DNA of 49,832 nucleotides from an uncultured Intestinimonas sp. (GCF_944387245.1 NZ_CALXEE010000006.1:1-49832); one strand, 5' to 3'. Shown: positions 32,123 to 41,057, numbered from the stretch's first letter. Notes: generated by a model from the letters alone, not told the origin. Numbers and translations: made by a program.

Positions 32123-32157
32123 GCAAAAAGCCCGCCCGTTGCGGGCGGGCTTTTTGC
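32123..32157 (+). terminator. Hairpin terminator/attenuator between dctP and dctQ
   Basis: A perfect inverted repeat GCAAAAAGCCCGCC with its complement and five T on the right, 43 bases after dctP. Partial termination or 3'-end protection here would make the binding protein more abundant than the permease. Being symmetrical it could also act leftward. Confidence 0.88.
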
Positions 32158-32181
32158 ACGCTTTTTTAGGGAGGGTTATTG

Positions 32182-32757
32182 GTGAAAAACGGAAAATTTG
32201 ACCTAAAAACATTCTTAAACAACTTTGAACTGTATCTCGCCACACTCTGTTTTATTGTTCTGACTGTGATGCTTACTCTGCAGGTGTTCAGCCGATTTGT
32301 GCTGGGCCATTCCTGGACTTGGATGGAGGAATTCGCCACCATCATGTTCGTGTGGATGATCTACCTGGCTATATCTGCCGCTGTTACCCACCGTAAACAC
32401 CTGAAAATCGACGTCCTTCTGGAGGCTGTTCCCTTCCAGGTCAAGAAGGTCATGTTGATTGCCTCCAATGTGATCTTTGCCGCCTTCAATATTTATATCA
32501 GTGTGATCATGGTGAACGTCATTCAACTGCTGGGCAGCAGTAAGACCACCATGCTGGGTATCCCTCAGCAGCTGGTATATATCGTGATTCCTATCGGCCT
32601 TATCATCAGCGTCATCCGCCTGGTCCAGGACACTCTGAAGCTACTGAAAGAGGAAAAGAAGGACCTGGGCGCTTCCAAGCCCTCCATGGATCTGGATGCT
32701 TGTGAGCGGGCCTGGGAGGAAAAGAAGGCCGCCAAGGCGAAAGGAGAGTCGGTATAA
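32182..32757 (+). CDS. TRAP transporter small permease subunit (DctQ family)
   Basis: A 191-aa membrane protein with four hydrophobic helices (ELYLATLCFIVLTVMLTLQVF, WMEEFATIMFVWMIYLAIS, KKVMLIASNVIFAAFNIYIS, LVYIVIPIGLIISVI) and the conserved W-x-E-E motif after the first. It associates with DctM. I chose the GTG at 32182, which has GGGAGGG upstream. Its stop overlaps the dctM start (TAATG). The charged C-terminal tail (KKAAKAKGE) lies in the cytoplasm. Confidence 0.9.
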   Translation: MKNGKFDLKTFLNNFELYLATLCFIVLTVMLTLQVFSRFVLGHSWTWMEEFATIMFVWMIYLAISAAVTHRKHLKIDVLLEAVPFQVKKVMLIASNVIFAAFNIYISVIMVNVIQLLGSSKTTMLGIPQQLVYIVIPIGLIISVIRLVQDTLKLLKEEKKDLGASKPSMDLDACERAWEEKKAAKAKGESV

Positions 32758-34046
32758 TGGCAACCGGTATTATGTTCCTGGTGATGTTTGCCCTGATGTT
32801 CCTGGGTGTTCCCATCGCCGTGGCGATCTACATCGCTCTTTTTGTTCTCATTGGGTTAAACCCCGTTACCACCGCTAACTTTGTTGCTCAGACGCTGTAT
32901 GGCGGCGTAGCAAACTTTACGAACCTAGCACTGCCCTTCTTTATGATCTGCGGCACCATCATGGAGACCGGCGGCCTGTCCAAGCGTCTGGTCAAGTTCG
33001 CAAACTCCCTGGTGGGCGGCATCACCGGCTCTCTGGGCATGGTGACCGTAATCGCCTGTATGTTCTTCGGCGCCGTGTCCGGCTCCGCCCCCGCCACTGT
33101 GGCCGCCATCGGCTCCATCATGATCCCCATGATGGTGTCCAACGGCTACAACAAGTACTACGCCACCGGCCTGACCTGCTGTGCCGGCGGTCTGGGCGTC
33201 ATTGTTCCCCCCAGCTATCCCATGGTCCTCTATGGTGTGACCTGTAACGTGTCCGTGGGCGAGCTGTTCATCGCCGGCCTCGGTCCCGCTCTGGTCGTGG
33301 GCGGCATCCTGATGATCATCAACTATGTCATGTGCAAGCGCTGGGGCATCAAAGGCGACACCAAATTCGATCTGAAGAATGTGGCTGTCAGCTTCTGGGA
33401 AGCCAAGTGGGCCCTGGTCATGCCCGTCATCATTCTGGGCGGCATTTACTCCGGCGTGTTCACTGCCACTGAGGCGGCCGTTATCGCCTCCGTGTACGGC
33501 ATCATCGTCGGCCTGTTCATCCACCGTGAGCTTCGCCTGGAGCCCCTGTGGAGAATCTTCCGCGACAACGCCGCTTTCATCGCCGGCACCATGTTCGTTA
33601 TGGCTCCCTCCAAGGCCACCGGCCAGATCTTCGCCTACCTGAATATCACCCAGATCATCAGCGACTTCATGTTCGGCATCTCCAGCAACACCTATGTGGT
33701 TCTCTTGATGATCTTCATTATCATGTTCATCGTGGGTATGTTCGTCCAGACCACCCCCGCCATCGTCATCCTGGCCCCCACTCTGCTGGCCGTGGTGCAG
33801 CAGGTGGGCGTGGACCCCATCCACTTCGGTATCATTATGACCCTGGCTCTGGCCATCGCCTTCGTCACCCCGCCTGTGGCCCTCAACCTGTTTGTGGGCT
33901 CCTCCATGACCGGTCTGAGCATCGACAGGATCGTAAAGGCATTTATGCCGTTCCTCATCGGACTGATCATCGCATTCTTCGTTGTGGCGTTTGTCCCGGC
34001 CATCTCCTTGGGTATCTTGGGAGACTGGTCTTTGACATTTGGTTAA
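32757..34046 (+). CDS. TRAP transporter large permease subunit (DctM family)
   Basis: A 429-aa permease with about 12-13 membrane helices. Typical segments are ALMFLGVPIAVAIYIALF, LPFFMICGTIMETGGLSKRL, GAVSGSAPATVAAIGSIMIP, VIVPPSYPMVLYGV and the C-terminal ALAIAFVTPPVALNLFVGS. It is the ion-coupled translocating subunit and pairs with DctQ and DctP. Start and stop overlap dctQ by one base. Placed immediately ahead of two acid-sugar enzymes, it very probably brings in their substrate. Confidence 0.95.
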   Translation: MATGIMFLVMFALMFLGVPIAVAIYIALFVLIGLNPVTTANFVAQTLYGGVANFTNLALPFFMICGTIMETGGLSKRLVKFANSLVGGITGSLGMVTVIACMFFGAVSGSAPATVAAIGSIMIPMMVSNGYNKYYATGLTCCAGGLGVIVPPSYPMVLYGVTCNVSVGELFIAGLGPALVVGGILMIINYVMCKRWGIKGDTKFDLKNVAVSFWEAKWALVMPVIILGGIYSGVFTATEAAVIASVYGIIVGLFIHRELRLEPLWRIFRDNAAFIAGTMFVMAPSKATGQIFAYLNITQIISDFMFGISSNTYVVLLMIFIIMFIVGMFVQTTPAIVILAPTLLAVVQQVGVDPIHFGIIMTLALAIAFVTPPVALNLFVGSSMTGLSIDRIVKAFMPFLIGLIIAFFVVAFVPAISLGILGDWSLTFG

Positions 34047-34079
34047 CAAATATCTTCGCTCTGTAAGGAGAGATATCCG

Positions 34080-35258
34080 ATGAAAATTACAAAAGTCGAC
34101 GTTCTCCACCTCAAGACCAATCTGAAAAACGGCCACTGGCGTCCGATTGTCTGCCGGATCTATACCGACGAAGGGATCTACGGCGACGGTGAGGCCGCGC
34201 TGGCCTACGGCGAAGCCCAGGTAGCCGCCTTCGGCATTGTGCAGAATTTTGCCAAGCTGATCATCGGCATGGACCCCCTGGACCATGAGATCATTTGGGA
34301 CAAGCTCTACCGCAGCACCTTCTGGGGTCAGAACGGCGGACCGGTCATCTTCGCCGGTATTTCCGCCATCGACATTGCCCTGTGGGACATCAAGGGCAAG
34401 TACTTCAACGTGCCCATCTACAAACTGCTGGGCGGCAAGCGCCGTGAGCACCTGCGCACATATGCTTCGCAGCTGCAGTTTGGTTGGGGTCCTGACATCA
34501 TTCCCCAGCGCACCCCCGAGGACTACGCCAGGGAAGCCAAGAAGGCCGTTGCCGAAGGCTACGACGCCATCAAAATCGACTTCTTCACCTTCAAGCCGGA
34601 TGAGGGGAACTTTACCGACACCGACCGTATCGGCCTTCTGAGCCCTGAATATCTGAACATGTACGAAGCCCGTGTTCGCGCCGTGCGGGAAGCCATCGGT
34701 CCCAACGTGGACATCATCATCGAAAACCACTCCTTTACCGACTCTCAGTCCGCCGCGCAGCTGGGCAATCTGGTGAAAAAGTACGGTATCTTCTACTTTG
34801 AGGAGCCTTCCACTCCCACCCCTCAGCTCTCCAAGTTCGTTCATTCCGAGACCGGCCTCCCCGTGGCCAACGGCGAGCGAATCTACACCCGCTGGCAGTA
34901 CATTGAGTACTTCAAAGAGAACGCCATCCAGGTCATCCAGCCCGACGTGGGCACCTGCGGCGGCATCACCGAGATCAAGAAGATCTGTGACATGGCCTAC
35001 ACCTTCGACGTGGGTGTGCAGGTCCATGCCTGCGGCAGCCCGCTGTCCACCGCCGCCGCCCTCCATCTGGAGTGCGCGATCCCCAATTTCGTCATTCATG
35101 AGCACCATACCTACGCCCTGAGTCCCTATAACAAAGAGCTTTGCATCCATGATTATCAGCCCGTCAACGGCAAGTTTGCCGTTCCTGAGCTGCCCGGCCT
35201 GGGCAATGAGCTGAGCGAGACGGCTTTCCGGAACTGCGACATGGTCACCATCAGCTGA
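34080..35258 (+). CDS. Enolase-superfamily acid-sugar dehydratase/racemase, paralogue 1
   Basis: A 392-aa protein of the mandelate racemase/galactonate-dehydratase branch. An N-terminal capping domain (MKITKVDVLHLKTNL, YGDGEAALAYGEA) is followed by a TIM barrel with K165-x-D167 (AIKIDFF), Mg ligand candidates E215 (IIIENHSFT), E241/E242 (YFEEP) and E266 (NGERIYTR), and H316 (QVHACGSP). The usual D-x-H of galactonate-type dehydratases is E-N-H here (E215, H217), an uncommon first ligand. Such enzymes abstract the alpha proton of a hydroxy acid and usually eliminate water to a 2-keto-3-deoxy acid. It follows dctM directly. Related to the next gene (long identical stretches such as QLQFGW and CGGITE). 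Substrate unknown. Confidence 0.87.
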   Translation: MKITKVDVLHLKTNLKNGHWRPIVCRIYTDEGIYGDGEAALAYGEAQVAAFGIVQNFAKLIIGMDPLDHEIIWDKLYRSTFWGQNGGPVIFAGISAIDIALWDIKGKYFNVPIYKLLGGKRREHLRTYASQLQFGWGPDIIPQRTPEDYAREAKKAVAEGYDAIKIDFFTFKPDEGNFTDTDRIGLLSPEYLNMYEARVRAVREAIGPNVDIIIENHSFTDSQSAAQLGNLVKKYGIFYFEEPSTPTPQLSKFVHSETGLPVANGERIYTRWQYIEYFKENAIQVIQPDVGTCGGITEIKKICDMAYTFDVGVQVHACGSPLSTAAALHLECAIPNFVIHEHHTYALSPYNKELCIHDYQPVNGKFAVPELPGLGNELSETAFRNCDMVTIS

Positions 35259-35363
35259 CACTCCCCCCATCCCACAGCCTCATATGCGGATCAGGACCGG
35301 AGTCACTTTGAAAGGAAAAGTCCTCCGGCCCTGACTCGCAAAATATTGAAGGAGGAATCTGGT

Positions 35364-36566
35364 ATGAAAATTACAAAAGTAGATGTCTACGTTTTGGACG
35401 CCGGCGAGCAGCGCGGCGCCCGGTACCCCATCTGCTGCCGTGTGCATACAGACGAGGGCATCTATGGCGACGGCGAAGCAGGTATTGCTTACGGCACCGG
35501 GTATACTGCGGCTTATGGCATGGTCATCGATATGGCCCACCACATCATTGGCAAGGACCCCATGAATACCGAGGCCATCTGGGAGGAAATCCTGAAAGGC
35601 ACCTTCTGGGGCCAGGGCGGCGGCGTGGTCGTCTTTGCCGGCATGTCTGCTCTGGACATCGCCCTCATGGACATCAAGGGCAAGGCTCTGGGCGTGCCCA
35701 TCTACCAGCTGCTGGGCGGCAAGTGCCGTGACGAGCTGCGCTGCTACGCCTCCCAGCTTCAGTTCGGCTGGACCACCAAGATCGGTCCCTGGGGCAGCGA
35801 CAAGGAATATGTGGACATCGTGCGCCATGCTGTCAGCGAGGGCTACGATGCCGTTAAGATCGATTTTACTACTTATGACGAGGATGCCAAGAAGGTCCCC
35901 CACCTCTCCAAGGAAGGCTTCCCGGATCGCAAGCTGTATCGCCGTGTGGAGGGCCGCATGGCCGCCATCCGGGAGGAGTTCCCCGACATCGACATTATCG
36001 TGGAGAACCACTGCCAGACCGACCTCAACTCCGCCATCCGTATCGGCGAGCTGTGCGACAAGTACAACATGATGGCCTATGAGGAGCCCGTGTCCATGCT
36101 CAACCCCGAGATGATGAAGGAGCTGCACCAGCGCATCCGTACCCCCTTGGCTGCCGGTGAGCGCATCTACTCCCGCTGGGGCTATTACAACTTCTTTAAG
36201 GATAATTCCATCCAGCTCATCCAGCCCGACGCCTGCAACTGCGGCGGCATCACTGAGCTGAAGAAAATCGCCGATATGGCCCACGTGTTTGACGCCCGTG
36301 TCCAGGTCCATGTGGCCGGCGCCGTCATCACCAATGCCGCCTCCCTTCAGCTGGAGGCCGCCATTCCCAACTTCGGCATCCATGAGCACCACTTCCGCAC
36401 CACCCAGGAGTGTATCAACAAGCTGGGCAAATACGAGATGCAGCCCGTCAACGGCAAGTACATCGTTCCCGACCGTCCCGGCCTGGGCCAGGAGCTGTCT
36501 GACTTTGCTATTGAGACTGCTCTTATGCACACTGAGGTTACCGATTACGTCCCTGCCGCTCAGTGA
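35364..36566 (+). CDS. Enolase-superfamily acid-sugar dehydratase/racemase, paralogue 2
   Basis: A 400-aa paralogue of the preceding protein with the same opening (MKITKVDVYVLDAG) and the same active-site frame: AVKIDFTTY (K-x-D), IIVENHCQTD (E-N-H), AYEEP, AAGERIYSRW, PDACNCGGITE and VQVHVAGAV. The last motif differs from HACGSP in paralogue 1, so the two probably handle different stereoisomers or successive substrates rather than being redundant. ATG at 35364 has GAAGGAGGAA 7 bases upstream; a TTG at 35346 is unlikely. A terminator follows at 36605. The 105-base gap before it can fold but lacks a T-run. Confidence 0.87.
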   Translation: MKITKVDVYVLDAGEQRGARYPICCRVHTDEGIYGDGEAGIAYGTGYTAAYGMVIDMAHHIIGKDPMNTEAIWEEILKGTFWGQGGGVVVFAGMSALDIALMDIKGKALGVPIYQLLGGKCRDELRCYASQLQFGWTTKIGPWGSDKEYVDIVRHAVSEGYDAVKIDFTTYDEDAKKVPHLSKEGFPDRKLYRRVEGRMAAIREEFPDIDIIVENHCQTDLNSAIRIGELCDKYNMMAYEEPVSMLNPEMMKELHQRIRTPLAAGERIYSRWGYYNFFKDNSIQLIQPDACNCGGITELKKIADMAHVFDARVQVHVAGAVITNAASLQLEAAIPNFGIHEHHFRTTQECINKLGKYEMQPVNGKYIVPDRPGLGQELSDFAIETALMHTEVTDYVPAAQ

Positions 36567-36604
36567 TCCGTCGGCTGCTTAACAGATCCCATCCATAGGA
36601 TGAA

Positions 36605-36648
36605 CAGCAAATCGGCCGCCGAACAAGGAGGCCGATTTGCTGTTTTTA
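36605..36648 (+). terminator. Terminator after the second enolase-superfamily gene
   Basis: A 13-base perfect stem CAGCAAATCGGCC with its complement, followed by five T (TTTTTATC). It sits 39 bases after the stop and 42 bases ahead of the LarA-like gene, so it probably lowers expression of the genes beyond. Confidence 0.88.
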
Positions 36649-36689
36649 TCAAGCAGCAGCCGTCACCTTTTCGTAAGGGGGTAATTTTT

Positions 36690-37982
36690 ATGAGGGAGAT
36701 CGCAATACCATATCATACCGGGACCATGCCTCTCCATGTGGAGGAGTCCGCCCTGGAGGCTGTGCTGACCGCCCACATCCACGAGTTTGATCCGGGCAAG
36801 AGCGAGGAGCAGCTGGTTGAGGAGGCTCTGGCCAATCCCATCGGAACGCCCCGACTCCGGGACCTGGCGGCGGATAAGCAGCGTATTGTCATTGTCACCA
36901 GCGATCATACCCGGGCCGTGCCCAGCAAAATCACACTTCCTATCCTCCTGCGGGAGATCCGCTCCGGAAACCCCAAGGCGGAGATCACCATCCTCATCGC
37001 CACCGGCCTTCACCGGGCCACCACCGAGGCCGAGCAGCGCAAGATGTTTGGCGATCAGATCGTAGACCATGAGCACATCGTGGTCAACAATGCCTTCCGG
37101 CCCGAGGACTTTGTCTCCATGGGTGAGCTGCCCTCCGGCGCCGGTTTCTATGTCAACCGGCTGTCCGTGGAATGTGACCTTTTGGTGGCTGAGGGCTTTA
37201 TTGAGCCTCACTTCTTTGCCGGTTTTTCCGGCGGCCGCAAAAGCATCCTTCCCGGTATCTGTGCCGAGCAGACCGTCAATGAAAACCACTCCTTCCGCGC
37301 CGTTTCCAGCCCCTATGCCAAGACTGGCGTGCTGGAGGGCAACCCCATCCACGAGGATATGGTGGCTGCGGCACGCCGGGTGAACCTGCAATTTATCCTG
37401 AACGTGGCGCTGGGGGAGGAGAAGCAGATCATCGCGGCCTTTGCAGGCGATATGGAGCAGGCCCACGAAACTGGCGTGGAGTTTATCCGCAAATTCTCCC
37501 AGTGTCCGGCGGTGAAGGGCGATATCGTCATCACTTCCAACGGAGGCTATCCACTGGATCAGAACCTCTATCAGTCTCCCAAGGCGGTGGCCACAGCAGA
37601 GGCTTGCTGCAAAGAGGGCGCTGTTATCATCATGTGCTGCGGCTGTGCCGATGGCATGGGCGGAACCCATTTTGAAAAGCTCATCACCATGGGAACGCCG
37701 GAGGAGATTGAGGCATATCTTTCCAAAATCCCCTCTCAGGAAACCATTCCCGAGCAGTGGTGTCCCCAGATCTATGCCCGCATCCTGCGCAAACATGAGA
37801 TTATTTTGGTAACCACCTATCTGGATCACGAAATGGTGCGTAAGGCCAATATGATCCCTGCTTCCAGTGTGGACGAGGCCTTGGCACTGGCTTTTGAGAA
37901 AAAGGGCCGTGATGCCAGAGTGGTTGTGATTCCGGACGGCGTAGCTGTGCTGGCCGTTCAGGAGGGAGGAGAACAGGAATGA
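36690..37982 (+). CDS. LarA-like nickel-pincer-nucleotide racemase
   Basis: A 430-aa homologue of lactate racemase LarA. Visible family residues include SDHTRAVP, the GLHRAT His, EPHFFAGFSGGRKSILPGI (His plus the Lys that covalently holds the pincer cofactor) and NENHSF. LarA homologues epimerise alpha-hydroxy acids by hydride transfer through the nickel-pincer nucleotide. The cofactor makers LarB, LarC and LarE are not in the window and must be elsewhere. ATG at 36690 has AAGGGGG upstream. It overlaps the small lyase subunit by 4 bases (ATGA), so it probably presents the correct stereoisomer to that lyase. The natural substrate need not be lactate. Confidence 0.9.
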   Translation: MREIAIPYHTGTMPLHVEESALEAVLTAHIHEFDPGKSEEQLVEEALANPIGTPRLRDLAADKQRIVIVTSDHTRAVPSKITLPILLREIRSGNPKAEITILIATGLHRATTEAEQRKMFGDQIVDHEHIVVNNAFRPEDFVSMGELPSGAGFYVNRLSVECDLLVAEGFIEPHFFAGFSGGRKSILPGICAEQTVNENHSFRAVSSPYAKTGVLEGNPIHEDMVAAARRVNLQFILNVALGEEKQIIAAFAGDMEQAHETGVEFIRKFSQCPAVKGDIVITSNGGYPLDQNLYQSPKAVATAEACCKEGAVIIMCCGCADGMGGTHFEKLITMGTPEEIEAYLSKIPSQETIPEQWCPQIYARILRKHEIILVTTYLDHEMVRKANMIPASSVDEALALAFEKKGRDARVVVIPDGVAVLAVQEGGEQE

Positions 37983-38308
37983 GCGAGCAGAAGCTGGCGC
38001 TCCACGTCAATGACAAGGACAATGTAGCCACCATTTTTGCCAACGGCATCCGCAGCGGCGATGAGGTCGTTATCAAGGACAAGAATGGACACACGGAGAC
38101 CGTGCAGGTACTAGGGAACGTGCCCTACGGCCACAAAATCGCCACCTGCGACATCCCCAAGGGCGCTCAGATCATCAAGTACGGTGAGGAGATCGGCGTG
38201 GCCACCCGCGATATCCAGAAGGGCGAGTATGTCCACGTCCACAATCTGGACAGTATGCGCGGCCGCGGAGACCTTCCGGAAGAGGGGGAGAGAACGCATG
38301 AGCTATGA
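37979..38308 (+). CDS. UxaA/SuyA-type lyase small subunit (SAF domain)
   Basis: A 109-aa SAF-domain protein matching the N-terminal domain of altronate and galactarate dehydratases and the small subunit SuyA of (R)-sulfolactate sulfo-lyase. Typical pieces are NVATIFANGI, NVPYGHKIATCDI, AQIIKYGEEIGVAT and KGEYVHVHNLDSMRGRG. It is encoded separately and overlaps the large subunit gene by 11 bases, so a two-subunit enzyme is expected. The enzyme class performs metal-dependent beta-elimination from a 2-hydroxy acid. Sulfolactate, altronate and related acids are all possible. Confidence 0.9.
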   Translation: MSEQKLALHVNDKDNVATIFANGIRSGDEVVIKDKNGHTETVQVLGNVPYGHKIATCDIPKGAQIIKYGEEIGVATRDIQKGEYVHVHNLDSMRGRGDLPEEGERTHEL

Positions 38309-39467
38309 GTTTATGGGATATGTCCGGCCCGACGGACAGGTAGGCTGCCGCAATCATGTGGCGGTGATTCCCAGCGTGACTTGCGCCGGAGACGTGGCCT
38401 CCGCTGTGACCAGGCAGGTGGCTGGCACGGTGGGTTATTTCCACCATCAGGGCTGCTGTCAGCTGCCTCCTGATCTGGACCGGGTTACGGAGACACTGAT
38501 CTCATTGGGCTGCAGCCCCAATGTGGGCGCAGCCCTGGTGGTCAGTCTGGGCTGTGAGGGCACTGATACGGAGCGCCTGGTGGAATCCATCCGAAAAACC
38601 GGCAAGCCCGTCCGTGTGATCCGCATTCAGGAGCTGGGCGGCGTCAGCGCCGCCATCAAGGCCGGTATCGACGCGGCTCAGGAGCTGGTCATGGAGATCT
38701 CCGGCCTGCAGCGTACGCCCGTGGGCATCGAAAACGTCACCATGTCCATTAAGTGTGGAGCGTCGGACACCACCTCCGGTATGGCTTCCAACTGCGTGAT
38801 CGGCTATGTGGCGGACAAGCTGGTGGACCTGGGCGCCGCGGTGATATTCGGAGAAACGACGGAATTTCTCGGCGGTGAGCATCTCCTGGCCCGGCGGGCG
38901 GTAAATCAGGATGTGGCGCGGAGGATCTACGAGATCGTGGACAATATGGAACGCCGTGCCAGGAGCCTTGGCTGCGATATGCGGCGGGGCCAGCCCACCC
39001 CGGGCAACATCGAGGGCGGGCTGTCCTCCATCGAGGAAAAAAGCCTGGGCGCCATTGTCAAAAGCGGCAGCCGTCCCATCCAAGGCGTCCTGGATTATCC
39101 GGAACGCATCGCGGGCCGGAAGGGCCTGTGGATCAAGGACACCCCGGGCCGGGAACCCGAAATCCTGACCGGCATGGCCGCTTCCGGTGCCCAGTTCATG
39201 ATGTTCTCCACCGGCCGGGGCGCTCCGCAGGGCTTCCCCACCATGCCGGTGCTGAAGGTGTGCGGCAACCCCAACACCTACGAGCGCATGAAGCATGATA
39301 TGGACCTTAACGCAGGCCGGATCATCACCGGCGAAAAAAGCATCGCGGAAGTGGGCGAAGAGGCCTTCCAGGCGGTACTCGCCCTGCTCTCCGGTAAGCA
39401 GACCAAAAATGAAACCCTGGGCTATCACAGTTCCATCGATATCTATACCATGGGCCCAGTCATTTAA
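38298..39467 (+). CDS. UxaA/SuyB-type lyase large subunit
   Basis: A 389-aa catalytic subunit of the UxaA family. It starts with YVRPDGQVGCRNHVAVIPSV, as in altronate dehydratase, and contains HHQGCCQLPPD, VSLGCEGTD and IKCGASDTTSG; the several Cys and His are consistent with a bound iron centre. The C-terminal part has KDTPGREPEILTGMAASGAQ and FSTGRGAPQGFPTMPVLKVCGN. Length fits SuyB or UxaA without its N-terminal domain. Start chosen at ATG 38298 with GGGGGAG upstream. Works with the small subunit encoded just before it. Confidence 0.9.
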   Translation: MSYEFMGYVRPDGQVGCRNHVAVIPSVTCAGDVASAVTRQVAGTVGYFHHQGCCQLPPDLDRVTETLISLGCSPNVGAALVVSLGCEGTDTERLVESIRKTGKPVRVIRIQELGGVSAAIKAGIDAAQELVMEISGLQRTPVGIENVTMSIKCGASDTTSGMASNCVIGYVADKLVDLGAAVIFGETTEFLGGEHLLARRAVNQDVARRIYEIVDNMERRARSLGCDMRRGQPTPGNIEGGLSSIEEKSLGAIVKSGSRPIQGVLDYPERIAGRKGLWIKDTPGREPEILTGMAASGAQFMMFSTGRGAPQGFPTMPVLKVCGNPNTYERMKHDMDLNAGRIITGEKSIAEVGEEAFQAVLALLSGKQTKNETLGYHSSIDIYTMGPVI

Positions 39468-39496
39468 TCATGAATCAATCAAAGGAGGAACCTATT

Positions 39497-40024
39497 ATGT
39501 GTACCGAAGCCGAGAAAAACGAGATGTGTGAACTGGCCAGCCAGTATGCCATTGAGAACTTTAAGCATGGACTCAACTGCGCGGAGAGCGTATACAACGC
39601 TCTGGTGCGGGCCGGGGCCCTGGACGTATCACCGGAGACGGTGGCTATGTGTCTGGGCTTCGGTGGCGGCGTGGGCCTATCCGGCTGTATCTGCGGCGCT
39701 TTGGCCGCCTCTGTCATTGCCAACGGCGCCAAGTACGGTCGGAAAGATCCCTACTCCGTCCCCGAAGATATCAGAGGGAGCGAAATTGCCGCCCGCTATT
39801 ACCGCCGCTACAACAATCTGATCCACGATTTTACCGAAGCCTATGGCAGCCCCTTGTGCAAGGACATCTGCAGCAAGTACGCCGAGTTCAGCAGCAAGGA
39901 GCGGAAGGTGGGCTGTCTTAAAATGATCGGCGGCACAGCCGCTCTGGCCTGCCGCTACCTCCAGATGTCCCAGGAGGAGTCGGAAGCCCTTCCCTACCAG
40001 GAGAACCTGGCCGGCAACAAGTAA
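39497..40024 (+). CDS. C_GCAxxG_C_C family protein
   Basis: A 175-aa Cys-rich protein of the C_GCAxxG_C_C family. Motif cysteines are visible in GLNCAESVYN, GGGVGLSGCICGALAAS, PLCKDICSKY and RKVGCLKM. Members are often next to redox or metal enzymes and are suspected to carry electrons or bind metal, but none is well characterised. ATG at 39497 has AAAGGAGGAA 7 bases upstream. It lies between the lyase and a transporter gene in the catabolic cluster. Confidence 0.87.
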   Translation: MCTEAEKNEMCELASQYAIENFKHGLNCAESVYNALVRAGALDVSPETVAMCLGFGGGVGLSGCICGALAASVIANGAKYGRKDPYSVPEDIRGSEIAARYYRRYNNLIHDFTEAYGSPLCKDICSKYAEFSSKERKVGCLKMIGGTAALACRYLQMSQEESEALPYQENLAGNK

Positions 40025-40060
40025 AATACCCCACAAGGCGGGGCACGGTATCTGGGGGTG

Positions 40061-40996
40061 ATGAAAATCGGAGCCATTTTAAGACTGTTGACGATCATCT
40101 GTACGATGATGGCCATCATTGCTCTGGGCTTTGCAGCCGCACACTTCGGTATCATTGGCGATCAGGGAAGAAAAAATATTTCCTCGCTCGTCATCGACCT
40201 GGTTTACCCCTGCTACGTACTCAACAGCTTCATCAATAACATTGGGCTTTTCACAGGCGGCGCGATGCTGTTTATCTTTCTCCTGGGCACCCTGGCGCAG
40301 GGGGCAACCCTCCTGTGCAACCATGCCTTGTATCGGAAAGCCCCCCCAGACAAGCAGAGTGTCCTGCGCTACGGCACGGTGGTCTCCAATTCCGCCTTTT
40401 TGGGAGTACCAATGGTAGAGAGCGTTTTTGGAAACGCCGGACTGATCTGCGCATCCATCTTTGTCATCCCGCTGAGGATCAACACCTTCGGAGTCGCGGT
40501 GGGATATTTTCTCTCCCAGGATGGCGAAGGCCTTGGCAGACGGCTCAGACGTATCCTGACGCAGCCATCTATTCTGGCCACCATTGTAGGGATCGTCATC
40601 ATGCTCGCGGAGTGGCAGCCACCTGTGCTGGTGACTTCCGTGCTCTCCTCCATGGCCGGCTGCTCTACACCGCTTTGCATGATGACCATCGGTATGGTGA
40701 TACAGGCCAATGCAAAGCAAATCCACATGGACAAGCTCACCGCCAAATTCACGCTGGCCAGGCTGGTTCTGATCCCGGCCGTCACCTTTGCCATATTTCG
40801 TCTGTGCGGTCTGGACCAGATACTGGTGGGGACTGCCGTGCTGCTGGCCGCCATGCCCATTGGTACCACTGTGGCTCTGCTGGCCGACAAATATGGGAAA
40901 AACGCGGCCTACGCCGGAGAACTGGTTTTGGTCACGACCCTGTGCTCCATGCTCACACTACCGGTCTGGAGCTATCTGTGCCTTTTTTGGGCCTAG
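40061..40996 (+). CDS. AEC (auxin efflux carrier) family transporter
   Basis: A 311-aa membrane protein with about ten helices in the AEC/BART pattern: IIALGFAAAHFGIIGDQGRK, the DLVYPCYVLNSF helix, NSAFLGVPMVESVFGNAG in the middle and AAMPIGTTVALLADKYG near the end. Such carriers move organic anions such as malonate or malate. It may be a second importer or may export a pathway end product. Start is ambiguous between GTG 40058 and ATG 40061, since the GGGGGTG motif is immediately adjacent. A hairpin terminator follows. Confidence 0.87.
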   Translation: MKIGAILRLLTIICTMMAIIALGFAAAHFGIIGDQGRKNISSLVIDLVYPCYVLNSFINNIGLFTGGAMLFIFLLGTLAQGATLLCNHALYRKAPPDKQSVLRYGTVVSNSAFLGVPMVESVFGNAGLICASIFVIPLRINTFGVAVGYFLSQDGEGLGRRLRRILTQPSILATIVGIVIMLAEWQPPVLVTSVLSSMAGCSTPLCMMTIGMVIQANAKQIHMDKLTAKFTLARLVLIPAVTFAIFRLCGLDQILVGTAVLLAAMPIGTTVALLADKYGKNAAYAGELVLVTTLCSMLTLPVWSYLCLFWA

Positions 40997-41012
40997 CGGG
41001 TCCGGAAGATCC

Positions 41013-41057
41013 CGGTTCCCGGCGTCACATCCGACGCCCGCCGGGAACCGTATTTTC
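41013..41057 (+). terminator. Terminator after the AEC transporter gene
   Basis: A 12-base perfect stem CGGTTCCCGGCG with its complement (41013-41024, 41039-41050), followed by TATTTTCT. Moderate T-run, 16 bases after the stop. Confidence 0.7.

Noticed and set aside
32925-35270. A 781-codon minus-strand frame opposite dctM and the first enolase-superfamily gene.
   Set aside because: Spans two genes with clear families and reads as His/Gly/Asp-rich nonsense.
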